Source: Methylobacter sp. KS41
Lineage (GTDB): Bacteria > Pseudomonadota > Gammaproteobacteria > Methylococcales > Methylomonadaceae
Direction: 5' to 3'
Assembly: GCA_002862125.1 (NCBI GenBank)
Contig: PHSP01000003.1
Location: 372,001-436,000, forward strand
DNA: 64,000 nt
Part shown: positions 17,789 to 26,554 of the stretch, one piece after another
How the letters are laid out: each line of letters starts with the position of its first letter
How positions within the stretch are numbered: the first letter of the stretch is position 1
The notes under the pieces: generated by a model
Seen by the model: only the letters and a program-made list of their open reading frames with translations
Databases searched by the model: none
What the model was told of the DNA's origin: nothing
Translations under genes and position numbers: made by a program

Positions 17789-18301
17789 AGTGTCTCGATG
17801 CTTCAGTGGGAGTTAAATAGCCCCGCATTATCTTTTTAAATGGTATTATTGTCAACAATTAACGTTGTGTATACGGTGTGATCTTGAGCGGCCGGCTTAT
17901 AAATTAACTGCTATTGTGGCTGTACCGCCCTTATTTCCGGAGGTCTCGTCTTTGCGCGCGATGAGCTGATTGCACATGTTTTTGGTGTCTATCTTGCCAT
18001 GGCCGGGTTACGCCGGATGAGCTGTATTATCTGCTTGAAGCGGATGGCGGAGTTTGTGGAACTTCGGGGAGAAGGTAATTAATCCGCTCAAGTGAATGTT
18101 GATAGGAATAGGTATTTTACAGCAAAATTGGGGCGTACATAAAGCCGTGGCCTTTGACTTTTGCATGCAAAGGCTAGAATGAATCCCTGCGAGTCAAAAA
18201 AGGTGATGACAAATAATCTTATCGTTTTCATGGCAATGATGGCTGCCGCATTTAACCGCTTCACATGATAAAATAAAAATCTTTGTATCATCAAAAGGAT
18301 C
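17789..18301. other. rpsT-ribF divergent intergenic region
   Basis: 513 bases without an intact gene. It contains the rpsT leader, the murJ-like relic described separately, and the ribF promoter area. Just before ribF, ATGATA and TATCAT (about 18266-18291) form a short inverted repeat, and AAAGGAT is the ribosome-binding site for ribF. Confidence 0.5.
17901..18020 (+). pseudogene. murJ: Relic of murJ (lipid II flippase) N-terminus
   Basis: In one frame 17901-17933 reads KLTAIVAVPPL, and after a shift of frame 17933-18000 reads ISGGLVFARDELIAHVFGV. MurJ proteins start LLKS(T/L)AxVS...SRVLGFARDxxIAxxFG, so the relic matches the N-terminus with one frameshift. Nothing recognisable continues beyond about 18020. 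The place between rpsT and ribF is the usual site of murJ in gammaproteobacteria. No start codon or full frame remains, so it cannot make MurJ. Since lipid II flipping is essential, a working flippase should be encoded elsewhere. Confidence 0.5.
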
Positions 18302-19243
18302 ATGCATTTAATTCGAGGATTATCCCATTTAGAAACGTTCAAAAACGGTTGCGTATTGACTATCGGCAATTTTGACGGGTTGCATTCAGGCCATCGAACG
18401 GTGATAAAAAAATTGGCCGAGCGTGGTGAGGCGCTGGGCTTGCCGGTGGTGATCATGACTTTTGAACCGCAGCCCCTGGAATATTTTCTGGGCGATAATT
18501 GTCCCTCGCGCTTGATGTGTTTGCGGGAAAAAGTAATTGAGTTTGCTAAATTGCCGGTTGATAGCTTGCTGATAGCGAAATTTAACCGTTTTTTTGCCGA
18601 TTATGATGCCGAGCGGTTTATTGATGACATTTTAATAGATAAACTGAACGTTAAGCATCTGGTGATCGGGGATGATTTCCATTTTGGTAAGGCAAGGCGG
18701 GGTAATTTTGCAATGCTCAAGGAAAAAGGCAAGCTCCATGGCTTTAGTGTCGAAGATACCGGGTCTTATCAGGTTGCAGGGCTGCGTATTAGCAGCACTC
18801 TGATCAGGGACGCGCTGGGCGCGGGTGATTTGGCGCAGGCGGAGAAATTGCTGGGGCACTGTTATTCTGTGTGCGGCCGGGTGGCTCATGGCGATAAACG
18901 CGGAAGAACTATTGGTTATCCCACTGCAAATATAAGAATGTTTAGAAAAAATACGCCTGTTAATGGCGTATTTGCCGTTACTATGTCGGGAATTGATGGT
19001 TTGGAGTTCGATGGCGTAGCCAATGTAGGCACCAGGCCAACCGTTGATGGCGGCTCCAAGGTGATACTTGAAACTTATTTATTTGATTTTGATAAGGAAA
19101 TCTACGGACGTTATGTGGAGGTGAGTTTTAAACAAAAAATCAGGGATGAAGTGCGCTTTCAATCAATGGAACAACTGAAAGCCCAGATCGAGAAAGATGT
19201 GGCCGAGGCTAAAAAAATTTTTGCTGAAATTAAAAGATTATGA
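18302..19243 (+). CDS. ribF: Bifunctional riboflavin kinase / FAD synthetase
   Basis: Makes FMN from riboflavin, then FAD from FMN. The N-terminal FAD synthetase (nucleotidyltransferase) domain has [11 protein letters not shown] near residue 22 and [13 protein letters not shown] near 165; the C-terminal flavokinase domain has [11 protein letters not shown] and [13 protein letters not shown]. 313 residues, normal. Its stop overlaps the ileS start by 4 bases, giving the well-known ribF-ileS-lspA operon. Confidence 0.97.
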   Translation: MHLIRGLSHLETFKNGCVLTIGNFDGLHSGHRTVIKKLAERGEALGLPVVIMTFEPQPLEYFLGDNCPSRLMCLREKVIEFAKLPVDSLLIAKFNRFFADYDAERFIDDILIDKLNVKHLVIGDDFHFGKARRGNFAMLKEKGKLHGFSVEDTGSYQVAGLRISSTLIRDALGAGDLAQAEKLLGHCYSVCGRVAHGDKRGRTIGYPTANIRMFRKNTPVNGVFAVTMSGIDGLEFDGVANVGTRPTVDGGSKVILETYLFDFDKEIYGRYVEVSFKQKIRDEVRFQSMEQLKAQIEKDVAEAKKIFAEIKRL

Positions 19244-22059
19244 CGATGGATTATAAAAAAACACTGAATTTACCTAATACCGCGTTCCCGATGAAAGGCA
19301 ATCTTTCGCAACGCGAGCCGGAACGCTTAAAAAAATGGAACGAAGCAGACCTATATCAGAAGATCAGGCTTGCCTTTACCGGCCGCCCCAAGTTTATTCT
19401 GCATGATGGGCCTCCTTATGCTAATGGCGAGATTCATATCGGTCATGCGGTCAATAAAGTCCTGAAAGACATTATCGTTAAATCAAAAACCCTGAGCGGT
19501 TTTGACGCGCCTTATGTGCCGGGTTGGGATTGCCACGGTCTGCCAATTGAATTGATGGTGGAAAAGAAACTAGGTAAAGCAGGCGTTAAGGTATCGCCCG
19601 CCGTTTTTCGCAAGGCGTGCCGCGAATACGCAGGCAAGCAGGTCAATATACAAAAAGACGCCTTTGTCCGGCTGGGTATTTTAGGCGATTGGGAAAATCC
19701 CTATTTAACAATGGATTATGCGTTTGAAGCGAACATTGTGCGCTCGCTGGGAAAAATCACCCAAAAAGGTCATATCGTAGCAGGGGCCAAGCCGGTTCAC
19801 TGGTGTACCGATTGCGGTTCGGCATTGGCGGAAGCCGAGGTTGAATATGAAGATAAGCATTCTCCAGCCATCGATGTGCGTTTTCAGGTGGTAGATGAGG
19901 ACGGCTTTATGGGCTTGTGTCATCATGCGCCTGAGCATGAAGGAAGAGGCGCTTTATCTGTTGTGATTTGGACGACAACCCCTTGGACCTTACCGGCTAA
20001 TCAGGGCGTAGCCTTAAATCCGGATCTGGAATACGCGGTTGTGCAATGCGAAACGGAACGATTGGTGGTTGCCGAAGCATTGCTTAAAGATGCGATGCTG
20101 CGTTATGGCTTCGAAAATTATCATGTCATTGGTTACTGCAAAGGTTCAGCCTGGGAACATCAACTGCTGCAACACCCTTTTTATGACCGGCAAGTGCCCA
20201 TAATTCTGGGCGATCATGTCACTACGGAAGCCGGTACCGGTGCTGTGCATACCGCGCCGGGCCATGGACAGGAAGATTATGCCGCCGGACTGAAATACGG
20301 CTTGCCGGTTGATAACCCGGTCGGTGCCGATGGCGTGTTCCTGCCCAATACAGAGCTGTTCGCCGGTGAGCATGTCTTTAATGCCAATGCCCATGTTCTG
20401 GAAGTGCTGGAAGCCAAAGGGAAACTGGTCCATCAACAAGCTATCCAGCACAGTTATCCGCATTGCTGGCGGCATAAAACCCCGATCATTTTTAGAGCTA
20501 CGCCGCAATGGTTTATTTCCATGGAACAAAATAAACTGCGCAAGCAGGCATTAAGTGAGGTCAAGCGGGTAGACTGGATTCCTGACTGGGGTCAGGCGCG
20601 TATAGAAAGCATGCTGGAAGGCCGTCCGGATTGGTGTATTTCGCGCCAACGCACCTGGGGCGTGCCGATAACGTTTTTTGTTCATAAAGAAACCCGCGAA
20701 CTGCATCCGTGTACGGGTGAATTGATTGAACAAGTCGCCAAACGCATTGAAGAAAAAGGTATCGAAGCCTGGTTTGAGCTGGAAAAGGAGGATTTACTTG
20801 GCGCAGAAGCTGAAAACTATGAAAAAATGACCGATACCCTGGATGTCTGGTTTGATTCAGGTGTGACTCATGCCTGCGTGCTGGATAAACGCGAGCAGTT
20901 GATGTTTCCGGCTGATTTGTATCTGGAAGGTTCTGACCAGCATCGCGGCTGGTTTCAATCCTCGTTACTGACGTCAACAGCGATGAATGATGTCGCGCCC
21001 TTCAAGGCTGTTTTGACTCATGGCTTTACTGTGGATGCAGAAGGCAAAAAAATGTCCAAGTCCAAAGGGAATGTTGTAGCGCCCCAGTCGGTGATGAAAG
21101 ACCTGGGTGCGGATGTTTTGCGTTTATGGGTGGCCGCAACCGATTACCGCGGAGAAATGTCGGTATCCAATGAGATTCTTAACCGGACTTCCGATGGTTA
21201 CAGGCGGTTAAGGAATACTGCGCGATTCCTGCTATCCAATCTGGATGACTTTAATCCGGCTCAAGACTTGGTCGAAACCAAGGATTTATTGGCATTGGAT
21301 CGCTGGGTAATGGATAGAGCATTCGCGTTGCAGGAAGAAGTAAAAACTGCTTACGAGAACTATCAGTTCCAGCAAATCTATCAGAAAGTACACCATTTTT
21401 GCGTAATCGATCTGGGCGGTTTTTACCTGGATATTATCAAAGACCGCCAGTACACCGCAAAAGCCGGCGGCTTGGCGCGACGTTCCGCGCAAACGGCCAT
21501 GTATCACGTCATTGAAGCATTAACCCGCTGGCTGGCGCCGATTATCAGCTATACCGCTGATGAAATCTGGCAGTATATGCCGGGTGAGCGCAGCGAATCG
21601 GTATTTCTGGAAACCTGGTATCAAGGGCTGGTTAAACTGGACGATAGTTCGGCGATGAATCGCGACTTCTGGCAAAAAGTAATGTCAGTACGAACCGCCG
21701 TCAGTAAAGAGCTTGAGAAAAGCCGCGGCAAAGGCGATATAGGTTCTTCTTTGAACGCCGAAGTGGAACTGTATTGTAATGCTGAGTTTTTTGATGCCTT
21801 AAAGCAGTTGGCGGGTGAGCTGCATTTTATTTTTATTACCTCCAATGCCTTGGTCATGGCGGAACAATTTTGCCCGGATGATGCCATTCAGACTGAACTT
21901 GAGGGCGTCAAATTGAAAGTGATCGTTTCCGGCCATAAAAAATGCGTACGCTGCTGGCATCAACGTTATGACGTGGGCGAACATGCGGAACATCCTGAGC
22001 TGTGCGGCCGTTGCGTGGAAAACGTAGCGGGGACTGGCGAACACCGTCGCTATGCGTGA
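19240..22059 (+). CDS. ileS: Isoleucyl-tRNA synthetase
   Basis: Charges tRNA(Ile) and edits misactivated valine. 939 residues: HIGH motif in [13 protein letters not shown] (about residue 67), the CP1 editing domain ([16 protein letters not shown]), KMSKS in [10 protein letters not shown], the anticodon-binding domain, and a C-terminal zinc site (CVRCWHQRY...CGRC). All motifs are intact. It sits between ribF and lspA with overlaps on both sides. Confidence 0.99.
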   Translation: MTMDYKKTLNLPNTAFPMKGNLSQREPERLKKWNEADLYQKIRLAFTGRPKFILHDGPPYANGEIHIGHAVNKVLKDIIVKSKTLSGFDAPYVPGWDCHGLPIELMVEKKLGKAGVKVSPAVFRKACREYAGKQVNIQKDAFVRLGILGDWENPYLTMDYAFEANIVRSLGKITQKGHIVAGAKPVHWCTDCGSALAEAEVEYEDKHSPAIDVRFQVVDEDGFMGLCHHAPEHEGRGALSVVIWTTTPWTLPANQGVALNPDLEYAVVQCETERLVVAEALLKDAMLRYGFENYHVIGYCKGSAWEHQLLQHPFYDRQVPIILGDHVTTEAGTGAVHTAPGHGQEDYAAGLKYGLPVDNPVGADGVFLPNTELFAGEHVFNANAHVLEVLEAKGKLVHQQAIQHSYPHCWRHKTPIIFRATPQWFISMEQNKLRKQALSEVKRVDWIPDWGQARIESMLEGRPDWCISRQRTWGVPITFFVHKETRELHPCTGELIEQVAKRIEEKGIEAWFELEKEDLLGAEAENYEKMTDTLDVWFDSGVTHACVLDKREQLMFPADLYLEGSDQHRGWFQSSLLTSTAMNDVAPFKAVLTHGFTVDAEGKKMSKSKGNVVAPQSVMKDLGADVLRLWVAATDYRGEMSVSNEILNRTSDGYRRLRNTARFLLSNLDDFNPAQDLVETKDLLALDRWVMDRAFALQEEVKTAYENYQFQQIYQKVHHFCVIDLGGFYLDIIKDRQYTAKAGGLARRSAQTAMYHVIEALTRWLAPIISYTADEIWQYMPGERSESVFLETWYQGLVKLDDSSAMNRDFWQKVMSVRTAVSKELEKSRGKGDIGSSLNAEVELYCNAEFFDALKQLAGELHFIFITSNALVMAEQFCPDDAIQTELEGVKLKVIVSGHKKCVRCWHQRYDVGEHAEHPELCGRCVENVAGTGEHRRYA

Positions 22060-22066
22060 TTCCAAT

Positions 22067-22573
22067 ATGTTGAAATGGTTATGGTTGTCGTTGTTGACGG
22101 TAATATTGGATCAGGGGAGCAAGCTTGCTATATCCAGCTCTATGCAGCTCTATCAATCCATTCAAATTATGCCGTATTTTAATTTAACCTATGTTCATAA
22201 TACCGGAGCGGCTTTTAGTTTTTTAAGCGAGGCTGGAGGCTGGCAGCGCTGGTTTTTTGCCGGACTGGCACTAGTGATTAGCGCTGTTATAGCCGTTTGG
22301 CTGGCCCGTCTGAAACCACGCGAGACTTTGCTGGCGGTCGCCCTGTCGCTGATTTTGGGCGGCGCTATAGGCAACCTTATTGACCGGCTGGCATACGGTT
22401 ATGTAATAGACTTTCTTGATGTTTACTACCAAACCTGGCACTGGCCGGCCTTTAATATCGCCGATTCCGCGATTACCCTGGGCGTTATTTTGATGCTTGT
22501 GGAGTCATTCGGTTTTTGGAAGCCGGAAGATGCGTCGAAAAAATTAGACCCGGAAAAGCACAGCGAGGAATAG
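22067..22573 (+). CDS. lspA: Lipoprotein signal peptidase
   Basis: Inner-membrane aspartyl peptidase that cleaves signal peptides from diacylated prolipoproteins. Four membrane helices are evident; conserved blocks are DQGSK, NTGAAFSF, GGAIGNLIDR and VIDFLDVYY, with the catalytic pair in VIDF and FNIADSAI. I prefer the ATG at 22067 (LKWLWLSLLTVILDQ), giving 168 residues; an ATG at 22052 lies in the ileS overlap. A palindrome 25 bases after the stop may end the transcript. Confidence 0.96.
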   Translation: MLKWLWLSLLTVILDQGSKLAISSSMQLYQSIQIMPYFNLTYVHNTGAAFSFLSEAGGWQRWFFAGLALVISAVIAVWLARLKPRETLLAVALSLILGGAIGNLIDRLAYGYVIDFLDVYYQTWHWPAFNIADSAITLGVILMLVESFGFWKPEDASKKLDPEKHSEE

Positions 22574-22645
22574 CATAGCTTATTCCGCAAACCATACGGC
22601 GCATTAGACTAAGCTAATGCGCCCTACTTAATTGCACCTTACTCG
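22574..22645. other. lspA to intron junction
   Basis: 72 bases between the lspA stop and the first readable maturase codons, mostly the palindrome at 22598-22623. The left end of the intron was lost somewhere here, so this is the likely deletion or insertion breakpoint. Confidence 0.4.
22598..22623. repeat. Short palindromic intergenic element after lspA
   Basis: GGCGCATTAG and CTAATGCGCC are perfect 10-base inverted arms around a 6-base loop. No T run follows, so it is more likely a dispersed palindromic repeat than a standard terminator. It marks the left edge of the accessory segment carrying the intron fragment. Confidence 0.6.
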
Positions 22646-22918
22646 TTAGCCAATTTCAAAGCATGGTGCCAAGAAAATCGGGGCTTGTGTAAGTCGGTGT
22701 TATTTGCCAAACTGAACCAGAAGCTGAAGGGGTATTGGAATTATTACGGTATCCGAGGCAACTATGAAAGCCTGAATGACTACCGACAGGAAGTTAAACG
22801 TATTTTGTTTAAGTGGCTTAACCGGCGTAGTCAGAGACGCAGCTACAACTGGACGGGGTTTATTGCCTTGATTGATGACTTTAATTTGAGCAAACCCCGC
22901 ATTTGTCATGATTTCTAA
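22646..22918 (+). pseudogene. Group II intron reverse transcriptase/maturase, C-terminal fragment
   Basis: The frame from 22646 to the stop at 22918 encodes only the end of an LtrA-type protein: LANFKAWCQENRGL, then KLNQKLKGYWNYYGIRGNYE and KRILFKWLNRRSQRRSYNW, which belong to the maturase (X) domain and the region after it. The reverse transcriptase core and the 5' part of the intron are absent. The nearest possible start (TTG at 22685) has no ribosome-binding site. It is followed directly by RNA sequence typical of an intron 3' end. Confidence 0.8.
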
Positions 22919-22949
22919 GTGCTTATATGCTATGTGCGAAGCGAACAAC

Positions 22950-23022
22950 GTTGAAAAGCCCGGTGCGGTAATTCTGCACGCCGGGATTTGTGAGGGGGCA
23001 GTCGGGCAACTGGCTGTTCTAC
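22950..23022 (+). ncRNA. Group II intron 3' end (domains V-VI), truncated intron
   Basis: After the maturase fragment comes AGCCCGGTGC...GCACGCCGGG, a hairpin with the sequence pattern of group II domain V, then GGCAGTCGGGCAACTGGCTG, a second hairpin consistent with domain VI, ending near TTCTACCT. The intron cannot splice or move alone because its 5' domains are missing. The exact 3' splice point is not certain. Confidence 0.6.
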
Positions 23023-23045
23023 CTTGATGACATAGAAGGAGAACA

Positions 23046-23822
23046 ATGACACATCTTCCAAAACATGGGCGAATCGACTGCGCTGATTGCTTTAATGAAG
23101 AGCCTGTCCTTTTTGATCAAACGCAGGAATCGGATGGCAGTTGGCGTATAACAGCAAACCCACTTGCATGGGGAAATACCGCTGCTGAGATTGTCGTCCT
23201 CGGTTTTTCTAAAGGTCCAACACAAGCTGGAGCATTGGCATCTATTCCACATGATCAAATAGCCTACAAAGGCAGCCGCCTCAATGTCGGTAAAATACTC
23301 GCACATATTGGCCTTATGGAAAAAACCGAAGATAGCGTGCTTAAACACAAGGTAGACAATGCAATTGCAGATAGAAATGGCCGTTTCCATTTTGGGTCCT
23401 TTATAAAATGCACTGTCGAACGGAAAGACCCAGAAACCGGAAATTGGAAGGGTTCTGGCGGAGGAATGCTAGATAAATTCGTAGCAACTCCCTTCGGTCA
23501 AAAAGTTGCGCAAACATGCGCTAATAAATTTCTTGGCACTCTGCCCGAAAATACAAAGCTCGTTGTAATGTTTGGCCTTGGCACGAAACAAAATTATGTC
23601 CATGAAGCATTTAAACTATTTCAGAAAGCACGTCCGGGGTGCTGGCATTGGGTTAATGAGGTTTCGTATTCGGATTCAATTATCACGGTAGTTCATGTGG
23701 AGCATTTTGCATCTCAGGGCGCGCTGATTCCTAATTGGCTTGGCACAAACAAGCACGAAAGAAGCCGGTTGGGGATATTGGCAAAAGAGGCTGTGGCGCA
23801 ATCCAAAGTGAGCATTGTCTAA
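23046..23822 (+). CDS. Unrecognised accessory protein, possible gene-cassette product
   Basis: 258-residue protein with a good ribosome-binding site (AGAAGGAGA before the ATG). I do not recognise the family. VVLGFSKGPTQAG near residue 50 and VHVEHFASQG near residue 220 are loosely like the two active-site loops of uracil-DNA-glycosylase-fold proteins, but this is a weak impression. It has conserved-looking Cys and His residues near the start (CADC) and no signal peptide or membrane segment. The stop codon overlaps GTCTAAC, an attC-type R'' core, as is usual for integron cassettes. The truncated group II intron precedes it. Confidence 0.7.
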   Translation: MTHLPKHGRIDCADCFNEEPVLFDQTQESDGSWRITANPLAWGNTAAEIVVLGFSKGPTQAGALASIPHDQIAYKGSRLNVGKILAHIGLMEKTEDSVLKHKVDNAIADRNGRFHFGSFIKCTVERKDPETGNWKGSGGGMLDKFVATPFGQKVAQTCANKFLGTLPENTKLVVMFGLGTKQNYVHEAFKLFQKARPGCWHWVNEVSYSDSIITVVHVEHFASQGALIPNWLGTNKHERSRLGILAKEAVAQSKVSIV

Positions 23823-23873
23823 CATGGCAGTCAAAGGGACGCGCCGGATGCAGGCGCTTTTGAAGGTTCGTGG
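23818..23873 (+). other. Partial attC-like site after the 23046 gene
   Basis: GTCTAAC at 23818-23824 fits the RYYYAAC core of an attC site and overlaps the stop of the upstream gene. It is followed by TCAAA...GCGCC-GGATGCA-GGCGC-TTTGA, which folds into a stem with an unpaired GGGAC bulge. No GTTRRRY core follows; a dispersed repeat begins about 25 bases later at 23899, so the right half is missing or changed. Confidence 0.45.
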
Positions 23874-23898
23874 TTTATTTGGGTTCGTCGGTATCGCT

Positions 23899-24045
23899 AC
23901 GGCCGTACGGCGGATACTCAACCCTGCCCTACGTAAGGTGGAACGCATGGCGGTTCCACCGTATGTATGTCCCACCACGCAGCCATCTCCAGCAATGTCA
24001 GACTGACGACCCCAATTTGGCGGAACGCCTGAAGGCTTCCGCCCT
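23899..24045 (+). repeat. Dispersed palindromic repeat, copy A
   Basis: 147 bases about 88 percent identical, by eye, to 40052-40199 in the same orientation. Both copies begin ACGGCCGTACGGCGGATACT and end GGCTTCCGCCCT. Each contains two hairpins: GGTGGAAC...GGTTCCACC and GGCGGAA-CGCCTGAAGGC-TTCCGCC. No open frame is shared, so this is a non-coding repeat family, possibly a miniature mobile element. Confidence 0.8.
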
Positions 24046-24061
24046 GCGCTCTATTTTCAAA

Positions 24062-24172
24062 CACAGCTCTAATAAATATGATTCCGATGTATGGTTTTTT
24101 CCTGGTATAGATCATTTTGATGGAAGTATTGAAGGGGCAATGCAGTGCGTGATGGAAGCTTATCCCGCCTAA
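24062..24172 (+). pseudogene. 3' fragment of an unknown cassette gene
   Basis: The frame ending with TAA at 24172 encodes YDSDVWFFPGIDHFDGSIEG and then AMQCVMEAYPA, which looks like real protein sequence, whereas the same frame further upstream only translates the dispersed repeat. The stop lies 30 bases before a full attC site, the usual spacing for a cassette gene. The 5' part has been lost. Confidence 0.35.
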
Positions 24173-24202
24173 GAGATAATTGGGAGCTGCGTAAAATTAA
24201 AT

Positions 24203-24277
24203 GCCTAACAGTCGCACCAACACGGACTGCCCACCACGCTGTGCGTCTTGGGCAACCGATTATGCAGCGCGTTAGGT
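24203..24277 (+). other. Integron attC recombination site
   Basis: GCCTAAC (24203-24209) matches the R'' core RYYYAAC, and GTTAGGT (24271-24277) matches the R' core GTTRRRY; they pair at 6 of 7 positions. Between them TGCCCA and TGGGCA form an inner stem around a loop. At 75 bases it is within the known attC range. L''/L' pairing is imperfect. There is no integrase gene in the window, so this would be a cassette site away from its integrase. Confidence 0.55.
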
Positions 24278-24325
24278 ATGCGACCAATAGATATGAATTC
24301 AGCCGCGCTCGTTATTGTTGCGTTT

Positions 24326-24373
24326 TTTGATGGGGTCAACCCGTAAGATGAATCAATGAATCAATCGAGTCTT
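24326..24373. repeat. Fragment of the GGGGTCAGACTCGATTGATT motif family
   Basis: ATGGGGTCA (about 24330) and AATCAATCGAGTCT (24359-24372) are pieces of the same 27-bp motif that forms perfect inverted repeats around the HNH gene at 38.5 kb. Here the pieces are separate and imperfect, marking the right edge of the accessory segment. Confidence 0.5.
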
Positions 24374-24501
24374 TTCCTTTTGAATAACTACCTCATACTG
24401 AATGACCTCTGTGAATCGAAATCTGCCCTTCGCAATACATCGCGCCAAGCGTCCGCTATTGTAAATCAACAAACATTCAGATGGTTTGAAATTAAAGCCG
24501 G

Positions 24502-24530
24502 AAGGCAAAAAATGCCGGTTTTTTTGCCTT
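24502..24530. terminator. Terminator between accessory segment and ampD
   Basis: AAGGCAAAAAA and TTTTTTTGCCTT form a strong stem with a loop containing CCGG. It lies 13 bases beyond the ampD stop and can act for ampD on the minus strand; the T run at 24519-24525 suits the plus strand too. Confidence 0.65.
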
Positions 24531-24542
24531 GCCCTTTTTGTA

Positions 24543-25073
24543 TTATCTGATTCTTTGCCAGTCAAATGATGCGCCGGGGTCGGTTTTTCGTCCGGGCGCA
24601 ATGTCGCTATGTCCGGTTATTCGTTGTCTCGATAACTTGGGATAGGCTTTAAGCAAGGTGTCAATGACTGTGGCGAGTTGCGAATATTGTTGTTCGGTAT
24701 AAGCTATCGATTCGACGCCTTCAAGCTCTATGCCGATGGAAAAATCATTGCAGCGTTCTCTATCCTCGTAACTTGATTTTCCGGCGTGCCAGGCGCGTTT
24801 GTCAAAGGGCACATACTGCACGCAGCTCCCGTCCCGTTTAATCAGTAAATGCGCGGACACTGTGAATTGATGAATTTCCTTAAAATAGGGGTGATCATCC
24901 GGATTGAGCAAATTGCAAAACAATTGGCTTATGTAAGGGGTGTCGAATTCGCCCGGCGGCAGACTAATGCAGTGAATCACCAGCAATGAAATATCCGCCG
25001 GGTCAGGACGGTCATCATAATTGGGCGAAGGGGTTCGGGTAACATCCGTTAGCCAGTGCTGTTCTACAGTCAT
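24543..25073 (-). CDS. ampD: 1,6-anhydro-N-acetylmuramyl-L-alanine amidase AmpD
   Basis: Cytoplasmic zinc amidase that cuts the peptide from anhydro-muropeptides recovered during cell-wall recycling, and thereby also lowers beta-lactamase induction in species with AmpR. 176 residues, no signal peptide. The zinc ligands are visible: His34 in LLVIHCISLPPGEF, and the His/Asp pair in ITGHSDIAPGRKTDPG. AmpD-family blocks AWHAGKSSYEDRERCNDFSI and GIELEGVE are intact. It faces mltB across 240 bases. Confidence 0.95.
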   Translation of the reverse strand: MTVEQHWLTDVTRTPSPNYDDRPDPADISLLVIHCISLPPGEFDTPYISQLFCNLLNPDDHPYFKEIHQFTVSAHLLIKRDGSCVQYVPFDKRAWHAGKSSYEDRERCNDFSIGIELEGVESIAYTEQQYSQLATVIDTLLKAYPKLSRQRITGHSDIAPGRKTDPGASFDWQRIR

Positions 25074-25313
25074 AAAATTGTAAAGTTGTGTAAAATATAA
25101 ACAGGTTAATGTATCTGCGATAAAATATGCATCATTTGCCGGAATGGTTTGTGAGTCCTTGTCAGTTACTTGATAAAGGGTAATAGCTTACAATACCTCG
25201 GCTATAGATATTTCGTGACATTAAATATACAAGAATAAAGTCACGCGTTTCATAATTCAAATTAAGGGGAAAAGTGATCGTTTATTTAACTGCACAAACA
25301 AGAGAGGATTTTT
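25074..25313. promoter_or_regulatory. ampD-mltB divergent promoter region
   Basis: 240 A/T-rich bases between two divergent cell-wall genes. AAAATATAAAC (about 25091) on one side and GATAAAATATGC (about 25120) are -10-like on opposite sides. No operator is recognised. Confidence 0.35.
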
Positions 25314-26411
25314 ATGGCAAACTTAGTTTATAACCGCTTATTCAAGTTAGCAATGGCCTCGTTGCTTGTCGGCTGCGCCAGTGAGCCGGCGCCTCATCGC
25401 GTTGAATACCCGGTAAATGCCCATGCGCATCAACAAAGTAAAATTCCGTCGCCGCCGCATAATCAGGTGGATCAGTTCGTCCAACAGTCTCCCGCTTATT
25501 ATGGAAGATCTCAGGGTGAAAACGGTTATGGGGCGGCGATAGTAACCGGTACATACGCCAATTCGTTAGCGGTGCGAAGCTTTATCCAGTCTATGGTCCG
25601 GAAGTATGGGTTTTCGGAGACTTATTTGAACGGCTTGTTTTCACATGCTAATCGTCTGGATTATGTGATTCGTCTGGAAAGCCCAGCGCCCTCCACCGGG
25701 CCATCAAAGCCGCGTCTTGGCAGTTGGACGCGCTATCGTAATAAATTCCTCACAGACGCGCATATCAGTAATGGCGTGGAGTTTTGGCGCAATAATGCGG
25801 CCGCAATTCAGCAGGCCAGTGCTACTTATGGCGTTGATCCCGAATACATAGTCGGGATAATTGGCGTAGAGACATATTTTGGCAAAAATTTCGGCAAAAC
25901 CTGTATCTTTGATGCTTTAACCACTTTATCATTCGATACCTACAGGCGCTCCGATTATTTTAAGTCCGAACTGGAGAATTTTTTGCTGATGACGCGTGAC
26001 GAAGATTTTGACCCGAGGCAACCGCAAGGCTCCTGGGCCGGGGCCATGGGTTACGGGCAATTTATGCCCAGTAGTTTTCGCCGGTTAGCGGTGGATTTCA
26101 ATAACGATGGGCGTCGCGATCTTTGGCATCCCAAGGATGCTGTCGGCAGCGTGGCGCATTATTTTTCGCGTAGCGGCTGGCAGTTGCATAACCCGGTAAC
26201 AAAACGCACCGGTCCGGCTAACGACCCGGCTGTTATCGAGCTTAGCACCTACCAGGGTAGTGAATATTGGCGCATTTATCCGAATTTTAAAGTGATCAAA
26301 AAATACAACAACAGCAATAAATACGCGATGGCGGTTTATCAATTGGCGCAGGCAATCAAGCAGCAGTATCAGCAAGCTTATACGAGTAACGCCGGCTATC
26401 AAATAAATTGA
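25314..26411 (+). CDS. mltB: Membrane-bound lytic murein transglycosylase B
   Basis: Lytic transglycosylase that cleaves glycan strands to give 1,6-anhydro ends; its products are substrates for the AmpD pathway. The N-terminus has a lipobox (LLVGCAS) so it should be anchored in the outer membrane. After a Pro/His-rich linker the SLT_2 domain runs from about residue 75: catalytic Glu in IIGVETYFGKNFGK, then SWAGAMGYGQFMPSSFR and DFNNDGRRDLW. 365 residues, normal. GAGAGGA before the ATG is the ribosome-binding site. Confidence 0.95.
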   Translation: MANLVYNRLFKLAMASLLVGCASEPAPHRVEYPVNAHAHQQSKIPSPPHNQVDQFVQQSPAYYGRSQGENGYGAAIVTGTYANSLAVRSFIQSMVRKYGFSETYLNGLFSHANRLDYVIRLESPAPSTGPSKPRLGSWTRYRNKFLTDAHISNGVEFWRNNAAAIQQASATYGVDPEYIVGIIGVETYFGKNFGKTCIFDALTTLSFDTYRRSDYFKSELENFLLMTRDEDFDPRQPQGSWAGAMGYGQFMPSSFRRLAVDFNNDGRRDLWHPKDAVGSVAHYFSRSGWQLHNPVTKRTGPANDPAVIELSTYQGSEYWRIYPNFKVIKKYNNSNKYAMAVYQLAQAIKQQYQQAYTSNAGYQIN

Positions 26412-26554
26412 TAAAAAAATGGGAATTTTCATTTTCACTGACGCTTTTTTAGTTGTATAGTAAACGCTCTGTTGAAATCAATAGGCTGGATATTTTAATA
26501 GATTACCATGCGTAAACAGTTAGTTATCGTTTAATACTTGTTATGAGGTGAGCC

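Noticed and set aside
23870-24172. Open frame of 100 codons across the dispersed repeat
   Set aside because: Its first two thirds translate the non-coding repeat; only the last part looks like protein, and that is recorded as a gene fragment.
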